From Megachile rotundata (lineage: Eukaryota; Arthropoda; Insecta; Hymenoptera; Megachilidae): 64,000 nucleotides of DNA. This document shows positions 48,482 to 61,070 of this stretch, in pieces. Below the pieces are notes generated by a model. The model saw only the letters and a program-made list of their open reading frames with translations. It made no database searches and was not told where the DNA came from. Location: positions 6,076,001 through 6,140,000 of the forward strand of contig NC_134983.1 in assembly GCF_050947335.1 (NCBI RefSeq), written 5' to 3'. How positions within the stretch are numbered: the stretch's first letter is position 1; each line of letters starts with the position of its first letter. A program made the position numbers and the translations under genes.

Positions 48482-50030
48482 GGGATGAGTATTTAGAGAA
48501 TAAATGGACGTTACGTATAAGAACAACACCAGCAGTAAATGTTCATCTTCAGTAAAAAATACGAAATACAAACCTATATACAATTTTTGAACTTTCATGA
48601 CTTTCATAACACCTGCAATCACATTTTTCTATTCGAGCTTAAAAATCATCAAATCCACCTTGTTTGTGCCGTTTGCGCACCTGCTTATTCGTCTTAAATT
48701 TCTTGAATTTATTATAACATTTTGTTTAAAGGTAGAGTAACTTGATCCAATATCTGCATTTTTTGTTGATTTTGTATTTTGCTTTAAGAACTGCCTGCAA
48801 AGGATGGTTCACCGGAACAGGTTTTAAATTTTCAGTACAATTAGAGGAGGATGATTGCAATACGGGAGAGGAGCAAAACGAACACTTCAAGGATGACTAC
48901 ATTTTTAACACCAACTAGGACCACTGCACAATTTATAATTGAACTATTTTTTTTAGTTGTTTGAAGGACAAATGTACGTGACCGTCGTTATCTTGGTTGC
49001 CTACGGAATTACGTTGATCGTAGTCAAAGAAATTCAAAAAATTGTTGTAGGTGAAGAGTTCCAGATATCGAAGGATTCAGACGAAGGTTGTCGTTAGCTA
49101 CGTTATCGTCTGTACGATAAAATAAATAAGACATTGTATGAAACAGTGTGAGAATTGTAATTATAGCTAAAATCGTATTTTGATATATAATAAACAAAAT
49201 TAAATACAGAAAGTGTTTTTCTGTTTGAAGAATACAGAAACAGCCTTTTTTTATGTGATGCATCAGTAAAAATTTCTTTTCTTGAACATCTTCCTACGAG
49301 AATTAGAAAATAGATTTTTAAATAAAAATTGTACAATAAAAATGGGTAATGTGGTGTCAATTTTCTTTTTGTAGTTTCGGATTTTTTCTACAGTTTTCAT
49401 AGTTTAGGTTTTTTCGAAAATATTCAGAATGGTATTTACAAACTCACCCTGTATATCACGGTCATTTTAATTGGAATTTTAGGAATGCCTCATAAGGAAT
49501 TAAATAAATATTTTTAATAAGTTATTTGGTGTAAAAGGGAACATCATGTATTATAAATACATTATTTATGGTCGAAGTACCAGGGAGATTTCAAGGTTAT
49601 ATCTCTTTTTGAGACGAATTCAACAAGGTATTACACGCTGATTTTATTTTATGGATGGTTGTAAAATAATGAAGAACCGGAGGAACTGGCCGATCCGCTA
49701 CTCGTCAAAGTTGCGTTTATTCGTATAACGAACAGTTGATATGCATCGCCAGATTTATTTGTAAATGATGATCATGATTTTATTTGAAGAATTATTTTTC
49801 ATCATTTGCGAATAAGTTTTAGCATTGTTCGAAAGTTTGTTTAATCTAAAAATTTTTGGTAAAATTGGTAAAAATCATTTTGGTACTTTATTTACTGAAA
49901 ATGTGTTTATGTTACAATATAAATGTTGTAAAAAATTGCAAATTTTATAAATAATGTAAATATTGAAAATATGATAAATTTGATACATATTATAAGTAGT
50001 GTGAAAACTTGAAAATTTTTATTTTTACAT
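48482..50030. other. AT-rich sequence without recognised genes
   Basis: Short open frames at 49024-49360 (minus) lack domains. An isolated transposon-end-like CTCACCCTGTATA lies near 49443. Confidence 0.45.
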
Positions 50031-50345
50031 CACTAAGCTCCCAAATTTTTCATTTTTAAATTTCTTAATTTTTAAGCTTTTCATTTTTCAATGTTCCAAT
50101 CGTGAAATCTTCAGATTCTAAAATTTTTATATCTTCAAATTGGTAAATTTTAAGATTCGTATATTTTACAATTGTTCAGTTATGAGGTCTTCAAATTTTT
50201 TAATTTGTACATGTTGAAACGTCCAAATTTTCAAGGTTTTACACTTTCACGTTCTCCAACTATGATATCTTTGAAGATATCATAAATTGAACAATTTCTG
50301 AAATTTCCAAATTTTCTCATATATAAAAATTCCTAAAGTTCCACA
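50031..50345. repeat. Decayed octamer-like array
   Basis: TTTTTAAATTTCTTAATTTTTAAG and AAATTTTCAAGG words with no fixed period. Probably an ancient relative of the octamer family. Confidence 0.5.
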
Positions 50346-50759
50346 TCTGCAAATCCACCAACGTATATCAAACAAATCCTAAGCTTGCACCAACATAAAT
50401 GCGAGATATTTCATACGGTGATCAAATTTGCTGTCGGTGTTCCTATCATAGCAGCCACTCTCTAACTAAACGATAATGACACCTGAGCTGTAAAAGTTCA
50501 CTTTTATCGCTATTTTCAGTGATCTTCGGTGTATTTTTGGCGTGAAGAGATGTGCTCTGACGTAACATGCGACAGTAAACGAGCTCCCGAGTCAAAGACA
50601 GGTGCAGGTGTATCGAGCAAAGATGAATTCTGATGCACGATATTTCTTTCGCGCGTGCGTGCCCGATCATGGTCGAGCACGCCCCCATCTTCTTTCTTCT
50701 CCATGAAAATTCCAGTCTTCCGGGAAACAATTGCGAATCATGAACGTCACACTTTAAAC
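50346..50759. other. Unique sequence, GC-richer, no gene recognised
   Basis: A minus-strand frame from the adjacent tetranucleotide array continues into this block (to 50446) and a second one lies at 50516-50704. Neither shows a domain. GCGTGC...GCACGC near 50657-50682 is a weak hairpin. Confidence 0.35.
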
Positions 50760-51690
50760 TCGGATCGAAGTAAGTGAGTAAGTAGTGAAGTATGTAAGTA
50801 CGCAGGCAAGTAAGCAGAAAAGTAAGTACGCAAGTAAATAAGTATCTGTACAAATGAGTAAGTACGTAAATAAGCAAATGAATAAATAAGAAAGTAAGTG
50901 AGTAAGTAATTAAACAAAGAAGTAGGAATATAAATAAGTCAGTGAATAAGTAAGTCAGTACACAAGTAAATAAGCAAAGAAGTAAGTATGTAAGTAAATA
51001 AGTATCTAAACAAATGGTGAGTATGTACGTAAGTAAGAAAGTAACTAAGTAAGTAAACAAAGAAGCAGGAAAATAAGTAAGTCAGTGGGTAAGTGAGTTA
51101 GTATGCAAGTAAATAAGTAAAGATGTAAGTATGTAAGTAAATAAGTATCTAAACAAATGAGTAAGTAAGTATGTACGTAAGTAAGTAAATGAGTAAGTAA
51201 GAAAGTAACTAAGTAAGTAAGAAGCAAGAAAATAAGTAAATCAGTGAGTAAGAGAATTAGTATGCAAGTAAATAAGCAAAGAAGTAAGTATGTAAGTAAA
51301 TAAGTATCTAAACAAATGATAAGTAAGTATGTACGTAAGTAAGTAAATGAGTAAGTAAGAAATTAAGTAAGTGAGAGAGTAAGTGAGTCAATACACAAGT
51401 AAATAAGTTAAAAAGTATATGAACAAAGAAGTAACTAAATAATTAAGTATGTCAGTTAATAAGTAAATTAGTAAGTAAGTACATGTGTAAGTAAATAAAG
51501 ACGTAGAATAATAAATAGGTAAATAAGTAAGTAACTCAGCAAACAAGCAGGAAAGTAAGTAAGTAAGTGAGTAAGTGAATAAATAAGTAAGTCAGCAAAG
51601 AAGTAGGAAAGTAAGTAAATAAATAAGTGAGTAAGAGAATACATGAGCAAGTGAGTAAGTAAGCATGTAAATGAGTAACTATCCTTGTTA
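50760..51690. repeat. (AAGT)n tetranucleotide array with ~145-160 bp higher-order period
   Basis: About 930 bp of AAGTAAGT/AAATAAGT words with scattered point changes. The landmark ATCTAAACAAATG (or TCTGTACAAATG) occurs near 50843, 51004, 51147 and 51306, giving a longer duplication unit of ~145-160 bp. The L/T/Y-rich minus-strand open frames across it look like membrane proteins but are repeat translations. Confidence 0.95.
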
Positions 51691-51970
51691 CTTTTTCGTT
51701 CATTTTGCCGAAAAGCAACACGTCACGAAATTAACATTTGTATACTGATGTTTTGACAAATTGTTCCAGAAGTGAAAGTAGCGAACGATTTGCATATTAG
51801 TACATTACCGAGAAAGGGGGTATTAATATTTGGTACGAACGTCTGTTAACTGACAATTAAATTAATTGGTCATTCATCGTTAATAATTGACATGTTAAGC
51901 TATAACAACTGGACCTTGATAATGTTACATTCCTTACCGTATAACAAGATTGTTTGTTGTTGAATTATGA
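51691..51970. other. Unique AT-rich spacer
   Basis: Separates the tetranucleotide array from the next octamer array; nothing recognised. Confidence 0.5.
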
Positions 51971-52795
51971 AGATTCTAATTTTCCAAATTTCCTTGATTC
52001 GAAATTCTAAAATTCCAAAATTCCAAAATTCTAAAATTTCAAAATTCCAAAATTCCAAAATTCCAAAATTTCAAAATTCCAAAATCTCAAAATTCCAAAA
52101 TTCCAAAATCTCAAAATTCCAGAATCTCAAAATTCCAAAATCTCAAAATTCCAAAATTTCAAAATTCCACAATTCTAATATTCTAAAATTCCAAAATTCC
52201 AAAGTTCCACAGTCCCAAAATTCCAAAACACCGAAATCTCAAAATTCCAAAATTTGAAAATCCCGAAATTCTAAAATTTCAAAATTCCGAAATTCCAGAA
52301 TTCCAAAATTTCAATATCCTAAAATACAAAAATTCCAAAATTCTAAAATTCCAAAATTCCAAAATTCCAAAATTCCAAAATTTCAAAATTCCAAAATTTA
52401 AAAATTCCAAAATTCCAAAGTTCCACAATTCTAATATTCTAAAATTCCAAAATTCCAAAATTCCAAAATTCCAAAATTTCAAAATTCCAAAATTCCAAAG
52501 TTCCACAATTCTAATATTCTAAAATTCCAAAATTCCAAAATTCCAAAATTCCAAAATTCCAAAGTTCCACAATTCTAATATTCTAAAATTCCAAAATTCC
52601 AAAATTCCAAAATTCCAAAATTCCAAAATTCCAAAATTCCAGAATTCCAAAATTCCAGAATTCCAAAACACCTAAATACCTAAATTCCTAAATCCCTTTT
52701 CTAAACCTTTGAATCCTTAAATCCTCCAATTCCTCAAATTCTCAAAGCTCCACGTTTCTGAACCTTTCAGTACCCCAATTTCTAACTTCTTAAAT
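51971..52795. repeat. AAAATTCC octamer array
   Basis: The purest octamer array: AAAATTCC repeated about 100 times with TTTC/TCTC variants. A CCACAATTCTAATATTC landmark recurs near 52167, 52424, 52503 and 52567, marking block duplications. It decays at the right into AAATCCYY words. Open frames on both strands are artefacts. Confidence 0.97.
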
Positions 52796-53840
52796 TTCCA
52801 ATTTCCTACACTACATAAAAATTCGTAAATATAATATATTTTCAAAATTTTAAGACAAGTTCAATAAGCAGCAAATGATATAATCTTATGCCATTTCCTT
52901 ATTATTACACCCTTCTCAAACACCATAATAGCGGTCATTACATATTCCTCTAATAAGATACGAAGCTAATATAACATTGAGCCTAGTCATTACTGATAAG
53001 ATAACACAAAATGTAGAGAAATTGCGTTACAATATTTTATTACACCCAGTACCAATATAAATCAGACAACAGGTGTATAAGTAGCAGCAGCTGTGAAGAT
53101 GTGGTGATATAATAATAAGTCATTTTCCGTATAATTTTGAGTTCGCACTGTTTGATTATAATACGTTACCCGTAAGCGGCAACTGATTATCCGCACGAGC
53201 AGTTACAATAACTTTTTACCAAAAAGAAGGTTCAATAATAAGTAAGTATCGAAGATCTCGGAGTATTGTAACAACAAAAGTGATGCATTTTTCTCGCCGT
53301 GGACAAATAAATTGGCAGATAGACGAGAGAAGGTCGCGGGTAATAATGGACATTACAATCACGAATGAATAATAGATGTATCGTTTTAAAAGATTGACTT
53401 GTTTCCCTTCGAAAATCAAATACTTCCAGTACATTCAAATCGAAGTTTATTCGAGAACATGACGCTTCAGCGTGGCAGCTGCTCATCGTAATTGGTACCC
53501 TCTGAGGCCCGCATCTACGAAGTGTCGACATGCATTCTGCATCGAAAATAAGAAACCAATCAAAGGAAGGAAAACGAATGTAGCCACGCGTCTTAGCTTA
53601 TTTTAACCAATTAAAGTCGGCGCAAAATACTCTAGCGTGAGGGAATGTGTGAAATACATTCTTGTTTTTAATATGAGCTACTGAAATCGTACAGCATCTT
53701 TGCTGAGATGCATTTACTTGTCTCGTGAATAATAACACGGGAATCGTACGAGTATCGATTACTATTCTTTCATTGTACTTTTATTTAATATTTAATTATC
53801 GAAAGTAGGGAATATTTGAATCAGTTTGAAATTATAGAAA
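52796..53840. other. Unique sequence, no gene recognised
   Basis: AT-rich with a GC-richer patch at 53240-53640; a 99-codon minus-strand frame (53232-53531) has no domain. Confidence 0.45.
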
Positions 53841-54955
53841 TTTTTGAGATATCAAGTTTGAGATGTTGGGAGTTGAGAATTTGGGAGCTTGAGAGTTGGG
53901 GAGTTTGAGAATTTGGGAGTTTGAGAATTTGGGAGCTTGAGAGTTGGGGAGTTTGAGAATTTGGGAGCTTGAGAATTGGGGAGCTTGAGAATTTGGAAAC
54001 TTGAGAATTGGGGAGTTTGAGAATTTGGAAGTTTGAGAGTTGCGGAATTTGAGAATTTGGGAGCTTGAGAGTTGGGGAGTTTGAGAATTTGGGAGCTTGA
54101 GAATTGGGGAGCTTGAGAATTTGGGAGTTTAAGAATTTGGGAACTTCAGAATTTGGGAGTTTGAGAATTTGGAAATTTCAGAATTTGGGAATTTGAGAAT
54201 TTTGGTGTTTGAGAATTGGGGAGTTTGAGAATTGGGGAGCTTCAGAATTTGGAAACTTGAGAATTGGGGAGTTTGAGAATTTGGAAGTTTGAGAGTTGGG
54301 GAATTTGAGAATTTGGGGGCTTGAGAGTTGGGGAGTTTGAGAATTTGGGAGCTTGAGAATTGGGGAGCTTGAGAATTTGGGAGCTTAAGAATTTGGGAAC
54401 TTGAGAATTTGGGAGTTTGAGAATTTGGAAGTTTGAGAGTTGGGGAATTTGAGAGTTTGGGGGCTTGAGAGTTGGGGAGTTTGAGAATTTGGGAATTTGA
54501 GATTTTTAATGTTTGAGAATTATGGAGTTTGAGAATTTGGGGGCTTGAGAGTTGGGGAGTTTGAGAATTCGGGAGCTTGAGAATTTGAGAATTTGAAAAT
54601 TTGATAATTTAAGAATTTGAGAATTTGAGAATTTGAGAATTTGAGAATTTGAGAATTTGAGAATTTGAGAATTTGAGAATTTGAGAATTTGTAAATTTGA
54701 AAATTTGAGAATTTGAGAATTTGTAATTTACGAATTTGAGAATTTGAGAATTTGAGAATTTGGGAATTTGAGAATTTGAGAATTTGAGAATTTGAGAATT
54801 TGAGAATTTGAGAATTTGAGAATTTGAGAATTTGACAAATTGGAAGTTTGAGAATTTAGGACCTTTGAGAAGTGGGGAATTTGAGAAATTGGGAATATGT
54901 GAAGTTGGGAGCTTGAGAATTTGGAAATCTGAGAATTTTTTAATTTTCTGATATT
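53841..54955. repeat. Octamer array, G-rich on plus strand, two phases
   Basis: The left part (53870-54590) uses GAGAATTTGGGAGCTTGAGAGTTGGG composites that repeat in longer blocks. The right part (54590-54840) is nearly pure GAGAATTT. The change marks separate expansions of different octamer variants. The minus-strand 135-codon frame is repeat-derived. Confidence 0.96.
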
Positions 54956-56584
54956 TCAATACATGTTGCATTGATAAGATGCTCATAATAAAACACTCTT
55001 CAAAACGACATTTCATTAATATAAAATAAATTAATTGTATTGTACTTTGTCTCCAATAGCAATCTGTCTACTAACATACTAATCACGTAAGTTGAAATTG
55101 GGTAAATGCGTATACAGGCTATTTTTATTACAGTATAAGCGAAATTTCTCCATTTAGTATGTTTGTTTCCTTGTTTTGTTTCACTATATTCCCTTTTATA
55201 TTTCAGCTAAGAGTACTTGTTTGCAGTATAGAGTACTTGCATAATGCAGTAAGAAGCATTTTATAGCAGATTTGTCAATAATTCTGCTCTTGCCCCATTG
55301 CACATGAAATAAAGTTTCAAAGTATTTAACTTCAAGTTACGCTTTTACCCCATTTCCGGGAAAAGTGTAAAGTAGTTGACATTTTAAACAATTTCCTATC
55401 AAAATCAAAATGTACAAGGAAAATTAAGGTCCCAGTTAATATTAATTAAATAATAGTAATTATGCAAAGCGTTCGATATCGACAGCGTTAAGTATTTACA
55501 TAGCAGACTGAAAATACTTACGTTTAAATACCAACTTTACAAAAATCAGTCTGCACTTACCCCACTTCACCTTAAGTAACAATATTATTTAATAGTTACA
55601 GTACACTGTCCCATTATACTATTAGTTATTAATAATATCATTAAAGAAACTCGTAGCTGTTTAAAATTCAAAATGTCTACCTATTCAATTATAAATAAGT
55701 TCAGTTAAATAATTTAATAATGAACGATACAAATAACTAAATATTTAATAATAAAAAATTCTAGAATTTAAAATCTTAATACCTGACTACCAAGATGGGA
55801 TTAGATTCGATAAAAATACAATTCTTAATACCTTCAAATGTAGATGATAATGAAGTTAATGTCCAATATAATTGCAAAAATATTTTAACCGTCTCTTACC
55901 TGACTAAGACATTAAGCCGTCATTCTTTGTTGACAGTTTGATTAGTATAACAAGAAACCAATAATATTCTTTGCACAATACGCGCAAGATAATAATGACT
56001 AGTTGCAATTTTTTCGAAAGCTAGAGTACGTCGTGAAATTACCCGTGCCTCGAAGGTTTATTTGGACTATAAAAGTTAAAGGTATAATTGGCGCGACTGA
56101 ATAAACTTAAGAGCCGTTTTATTGCATTAAATTGCGCCTGCGTTTAATTTTTTTCCCTGTTTGGAAGAATTCTGCGATTACAGGACCAAGTTACTGGTCT
56201 CATTGAGAGGGAATGAAAAGAGAAAGCAACGTAACCGGTGATCCTGAGTTTTACGTGTCGTTCAATCTTTACGTGGATTCTTGAAACATACAGGATGATT
56301 CATAACGCGTCGCAAGGTGAGAATGATAGAGTTTGAAGTGCAGCGGATTAGAATAACTAATTGCATATTTTGAGCGCACTTAATAGAATATATGTAATGT
56401 AAAAGAATATAAAAGAAAACATACGAGAGCATGTATTACTTGCGCGGGGATATTTCGCGGACTACAAGACGTTTGAAGGCGAATTGTAAAACAAAAGAAA
56501 TGATACAAAAATGCGCACTCTATTGACTGATTAAGGAACGCATGTAGATCTTATTCTAATTGAAAATAGTGAAGAACTTTTCAG
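54956..56584. other. Mostly AT-rich unique sequence, no gene recognised
   Basis: A GC-richer patch at 55990-56300 is unassigned. At 55310-55580 the CTTACCCCACTTCACC and TTTTACCCCATTTCC words repeat weakly. Confidence 0.45.
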
Positions 56585-57455
56585 ATATCAAATTTTAATG
56601 TTTGAGAGTTTGAGGAGTTGGGAATTTGGGAATTTGGGAATTTTAGAATGTGAGAATTTGAGAATTTGAGAATTTGAGAATTTGAATATTTAGAAATTTG
56701 AAAATTTGGTAATTTGAGAATTTAGGAGTTTGAGACTTTAGGGATTTGAAAATTTGAGTATTTAGAAATTTGAGAATTTGGTAATTTGAGAATTTGGGAG
56801 TTTGTGAATTTAGGAATTTGAGACTTTGGGGATTTGAGAATTTCAGAATGTGAGAATTGGAGAATTTGAGTATTTAGAAATGTGAAAATTTGGTAATTTG
56901 AGAATTTAGGAATTTGAGAATTTAGGAGTTTGAGATTTTATGGATTCGAGAATTTGAGAATGTGGGAATTTTAAAATGTGAGAATTGGAGAATTTGAGTA
57001 CTTAGAAATTTGAGAATTTGAGAATTTGGGAATTAGGGAATTTGAGAATTTAGGAATTTGAGAATTTAGGAGTTTGAGACTTTGGGGATTTGAGAATTTG
57101 AGAATGTGAGAACCGGAGAATTTGAGTATTTAGAAATTTGAGAATTTGGGAGTGTGAGATTTTAGGAATTTCAGAATTAAGGAGTATGAGAGTCTGGAGA
57201 TTTGAGAATTTGAGAATGTGGGAATTTAGAATGTGAGAATTGGAGAATTTGAGAACTTGAAAATTTGAAAATTTTCGAACTTGAGAATTTGAGGATGGGG
57301 GTGTGATGTTTTGAGGATTTGAGAATTTTCAGAATTGAGAATTTAAGAATTTGGAAATTTGGGAATCTAGGAATTTGAAAATTTCTATATTTGCGAACCT
57401 GAGAATTTAAAAAATTTGGGGATTTGAAAATTTATTAATATAAAAACTTTCAAGT
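56585..57455. repeat. Octamer array with ~130-bp composite blocks
   Basis: GAGAATTT/GGGAATTT words with composites such as TTTAGGAGTTTGAGACTTT...GGATTTGAGAATTT...AGAATGTGAGAATTGGAG recurring several times. It decays at the right end. Confidence 0.95.
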
Positions 57456-57837
57456 GCAAAAATTTCAAGTTTCCCAAAAAGACTACTTGTTGTAAAATTC
57501 TAACTTATTATAACCAATGAAGAAACTACCCTAAAATCATATATTTCCTCACAATGTAAATTTTCACGTAAAACAGTAATTTTTAAAATTACTTTTTACT
57601 TATATGATTATAACAATCCTATACATTAAATTATCAGCTGATTCTATAATCCAGTTTTGTTTTTATTATTTTTTCATATAATTTATATAATTACACGAAA
57701 TTATTATTTCAAATAATTTATTTCAAGCCACTAGTCTCTTTAAGTTTACAATATCCAATCAAATATTGCCTCAAAATTAATGTAAATTTAAGCCTAGGCC
57801 TTCTATTAGAAAATATCTTCAAGTAAAATAAGTATAA
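57456..57837. other. AT-rich sequence, nothing recognised
   Basis: No coding or repeat structure noted. Confidence 0.5.
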
Positions 57838-58165
57838 TAGAAATTTTTGAAAACGGTCCTAAAAATCCCTGTATGTAGAGTATCACGACCCTAAATGGGC
57901 GCAACTGTGAAGCAACATATCTGCTACATATGAAATCGACAACCACGTCAGGGTGGACTAACGAGTACAGCAAATGTCGCCTTCCTTCTATTTAAAAATA
58001 TGAATCTCAATAATAAAATGAATATATCAGAAATTTCTGTAAACGGACCTAAGAATCCCTGAATACCGTAATGGTAGCATCTATGTATCTGCAATGTGTG
58101 AAATCAACAAGCACATCTCTGTGGACTAACGAGCGTGGCAGATGTTACGTTCTTATTTAAATTAA
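57838..58165. repeat. Two-copy diverged direct repeat, ~190 bp apart
   Basis: Shared ordered words in both copies: AGAAATTT.TG.AAACGG.CCTAA.AATCCCTG, then ATCTGC..., GAAATC.ACAA.CAC.TC, and GTGGACTAACGAG...GCA.ATGT. Copy one starts near 57839 and copy two near 58031. Unlike the minisatellites it is moderately GC-rich and non-periodic inside. Not identified. Confidence 0.75.
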
Positions 58166-60010
58166 TTATCGGTGTCACAATAATTGCCTCGCGTATACGT
58201 TCGAAGATATAACAGCTTAAAGCAATTTTCAATTTTCGATAACAGTCAGTGGTTCCGGAGAAAACACCGTTTAAGACTCGAATAAATTAGAATTAATTCG
58301 AAACACATCGAATGAAATTATCGTTATCAAAGAAACGTAATTTCTTTTTCCCTAGTAGTTTTCAAGATTTCAGCACGTGAGTGTCACCGCGTGTAAATGA
58401 AGCTATTCGATAAAAGCACGAAATAATAAAGAATGTGACATTTCCAGCAGCAGCTTCAACTTGAATGTATCTATTATTCACGAAAACTTGACATCACTTT
58501 CACAGCCTTGAAAACCCTTTTTCTGCTTCGTGAGTAAATTTCGAGCGAAGTCCACCTGCCGTTTTGTTTCCAACCGGGTTTCTTGCGTCCCCGTACTTAC
58601 AGAGCAGTCTCTTTCCCGTTCGAATCATGAATTACTCCCTAACGAATTGCATTTTGAATTTTTGTGTTAGAAGTTCCTTTTATTTATAAATCTTCGTCAT
58701 CGATACATTATTGTTTGCACTCTTTGTATCAACTTCTTTGTACAAGTACAATTTTTCTTTGAACAATGAACAAATAAATCCATGTAAACTTTCCTGAGTT
58801 TTATATATTTTTATAAATTCGTTGATAAAATAACAATTACCAAATCATTAATACAGTCGAGCTTAAACATTCAATGAAAAATACAAAATATTTTTAATAA
58901 TTGGTTATTTTATTTACTTTTTTATGTCTGAAGAATTTAATTTTAATTTTAAATGATGTTTCAGTAATTATTTTATAATTTTTAAACGAGAAAAAGTGAC
59001 ATAATATATACCTTTATATTTCGGTTTACTATTAATACCTTTATATTTCGGTTTACTAAAAATTATTGAGTGATTAAAATTATTTCAGTCTATAGATTTA
59101 TTATTTTTGAAAGATCGTTTTTTCATGTCAAAATATTGAATTATCTGTATACGCACAGAAAATTTATTTATTTACAGAAAATTATTTATTTTATTTTGAT
59201 TATTGAATAATGTCTGCTAACTATTCCATGTTCAACCCCTTATATTATCGTAATACTAATACATAATGTAATATAACCATACTATGAAACATTATGTCAA
59301 TACATCATAACTATAATATATTATACTCCAATATATCATAACTGTAATACCTTACATTTTAAAATGACAATTTTTTAACTTTACAATACACTGAAGAGTC
59401 TGTAATTTTTTAATAAACCACCTTTTATTTTGAAACACTCTATACATCATAGAAAAATATATTTCGTTCATAATCCTCCTAATACCCAAAATAACATTAA
59501 TTTATTACCTACAAATAACTTTAAATAGGTAATTTAGGGGTAAATAGAAGAGGTAATTTAGACAAATAAATAAAGCAGTTTAATTCAATAAAATTAATCG
59601 TGCAAGAACATTAAAGACTTAAAATTAATGAAGATATAGAAAAAAGTGATCAGGTGTTGTAAGATCGTGCACTCACACATTTATAATCATATTATTTATT
59701 ACCCCTCAAGATTAATACATAGTATTTCAATTAAACGCAGCAACGATGAGCAACCCAGCTACAAAGTGCTTTAACTCAAGAAGGCCAACTTCATTCTTAA
59801 ACATTCCTTTGAGTACAAGAACGCATTAAATATTCATAATAATAAGTCACATGGAGAATGGAATTACTTCGGTAAATTACTACCCTGATGACAGTGATAT
59901 CCAAAAAGAAATCTATCTCATCGTCTTGAGTCTTGACGATAGACTCTTGTCCACTATCCTTCAAGAGATAATACTTTTATTCCGATCTTCGATGAACAGT
60001 CTACGTTCGC
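58166..60010. other. AT-rich sequence without recognised genes
   Basis: A 23-bp direct duplication (TACCTTTATATTTCGGTTTA...) occurs near 59008 and 59035. CAACCCCTTATATTATCG near 59234 resembles a decayed piggyBac-like left end without a clear partner. The open frame at 59851-60042 has no domain and runs into the foldback element. Confidence 0.45.
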
Positions 60011-60205
60011 ATATATATGTTACCTGCAAAACGCGATTTTAGGATAAACTGGTTTTTCCTAGGCCAAACCAGTTCATCCTATATGCGATAGGATTAACTA
60101 GTTTAGAATAAATAGTTTTTCCTAGGCCAAACCAGTTCATCCTATATGCTTAGTCTAGGCAAAACTAGTTTGGCCTAAAATCGGGTTTGACCGGTAACAT
60201 ATATA
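60011..60205. mobile_element. Foldback (MITE-like) element, ~195 bp, with internal palindromes
   Basis: Outer arms 60011-60044 and 60173-60205 are inverted copies over ~34 bp: ATATATGTTACC pairs with GGTAACATATAT and CGATTTTAGG with CCTAAAATCG. Inside, an AACTGGTTT/AAACCAGTT hairpin, embedded in AGGAT...ATCCT, occupies 60041-60080. A second, decayed version occupies about 60088-60143 with identical CCTAGGCCAAACCAGTTCAT text. A near-palindrome TAGGCAAAACTAGTTTGGCC lies at about 60156-60175. No coding capacity; family unknown. Confidence 0.7.
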
Positions 60206-61070
60206 CAGCAATTACTGGTAATTTCGAAGTAATTCATAAATGTTGATTAAAAATCAACTACAACGGTCCAACCAACTTCATCAACTCGTTCTCGTATTTT
60301 AATAAAGAGAGATAAGATGGCTGTGGTATCGAGGATACGAAAGGGAAAAAGAAGGAACACGTAGGTGCTAAAAACATCGATAATCTCGGTAAGTAATAAC
60401 GAAGAACAAACCCCAGGAAAGAACCCTTGGAAAAAGGTCGTGGTGCCAAAAAAGGGACAACGGTAAGGGCGGAGAGGTAGGGAGAGAGATAAGTGCGAAT
60501 CGAGTTAAGTGAAAGAGAGCAAGGAAAGTAGGAAAGGAACGAGAAGAGGAAGAGAAGACCAGAAGATTTTCGAGATAACGTCGGTATAGTGCATCTCACC
60601 AGAGGTTCTTAGCGCCGGTACCTTGTTAATTACACCTCAACCGATCGTAATTATGCCCCGGTGGATAATGAGTCGATTACCAAAGATGGGGTCGCATGAA
60701 ATCGAAAAAAAAGAATCATTTCTGCGTCGCCGCCACTACTTCGTCATCCTTGGACAACTTGAAGAACTGTATTCTTGTTTTAGAACACTGTTTTAATAGT
60801 ATTTCTTATGTTTTCATTTGTAGCATAAATACAACTAAAGGATCGTTTTCTTGCAAAAAATTGAATTATAGGTTTGGAGAGAGATTATGTGTCACTTGAT
60901 AGACAGTTAAATTTATTTGATATTCTTCGCTCAAGTTTTGTTTTGTCTTCTCGTTAGAAATTAAGTACAGTTGAGAATAAATATGACTTCCGTAAGATAT
61001 GTAGCAAGGAAGAGAAACGAGGTTTTGCAGTTGTTCATTTTTAGGGGTTTTTGAAGGTTCGGGTGCAGAA
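60206..61070. other. Unique sequence with purine-rich block
   Basis: 60290-60600 is purine-rich on the plus strand. The 113-codon minus-strand frame across it is F/L/S/P-rich with no domain. 60610-60760 is GC-richer and unassigned. Confidence 0.4.

Noticed and set aside
50446..51727. Leucine/threonine/tyrosine-rich 'membrane protein' frames on the minus strand, up to 204 codons
   Set aside because: They translate the (AAGT)n array. The non-repeat C-terminal part has no domain.
54609..55016. 135-codon minus-strand frame rich in F/S/N/Q/I/L
   Set aside because: It is the translation of the GAGAATTT octamer array.
59234..59543. Possible third piggyBac-like MITE (CAACCCCTTATATTATCG ... TTAGGGGTAA)
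   Set aside because: The ends match only partly and TTAA is not intact on either side; too weak to call.
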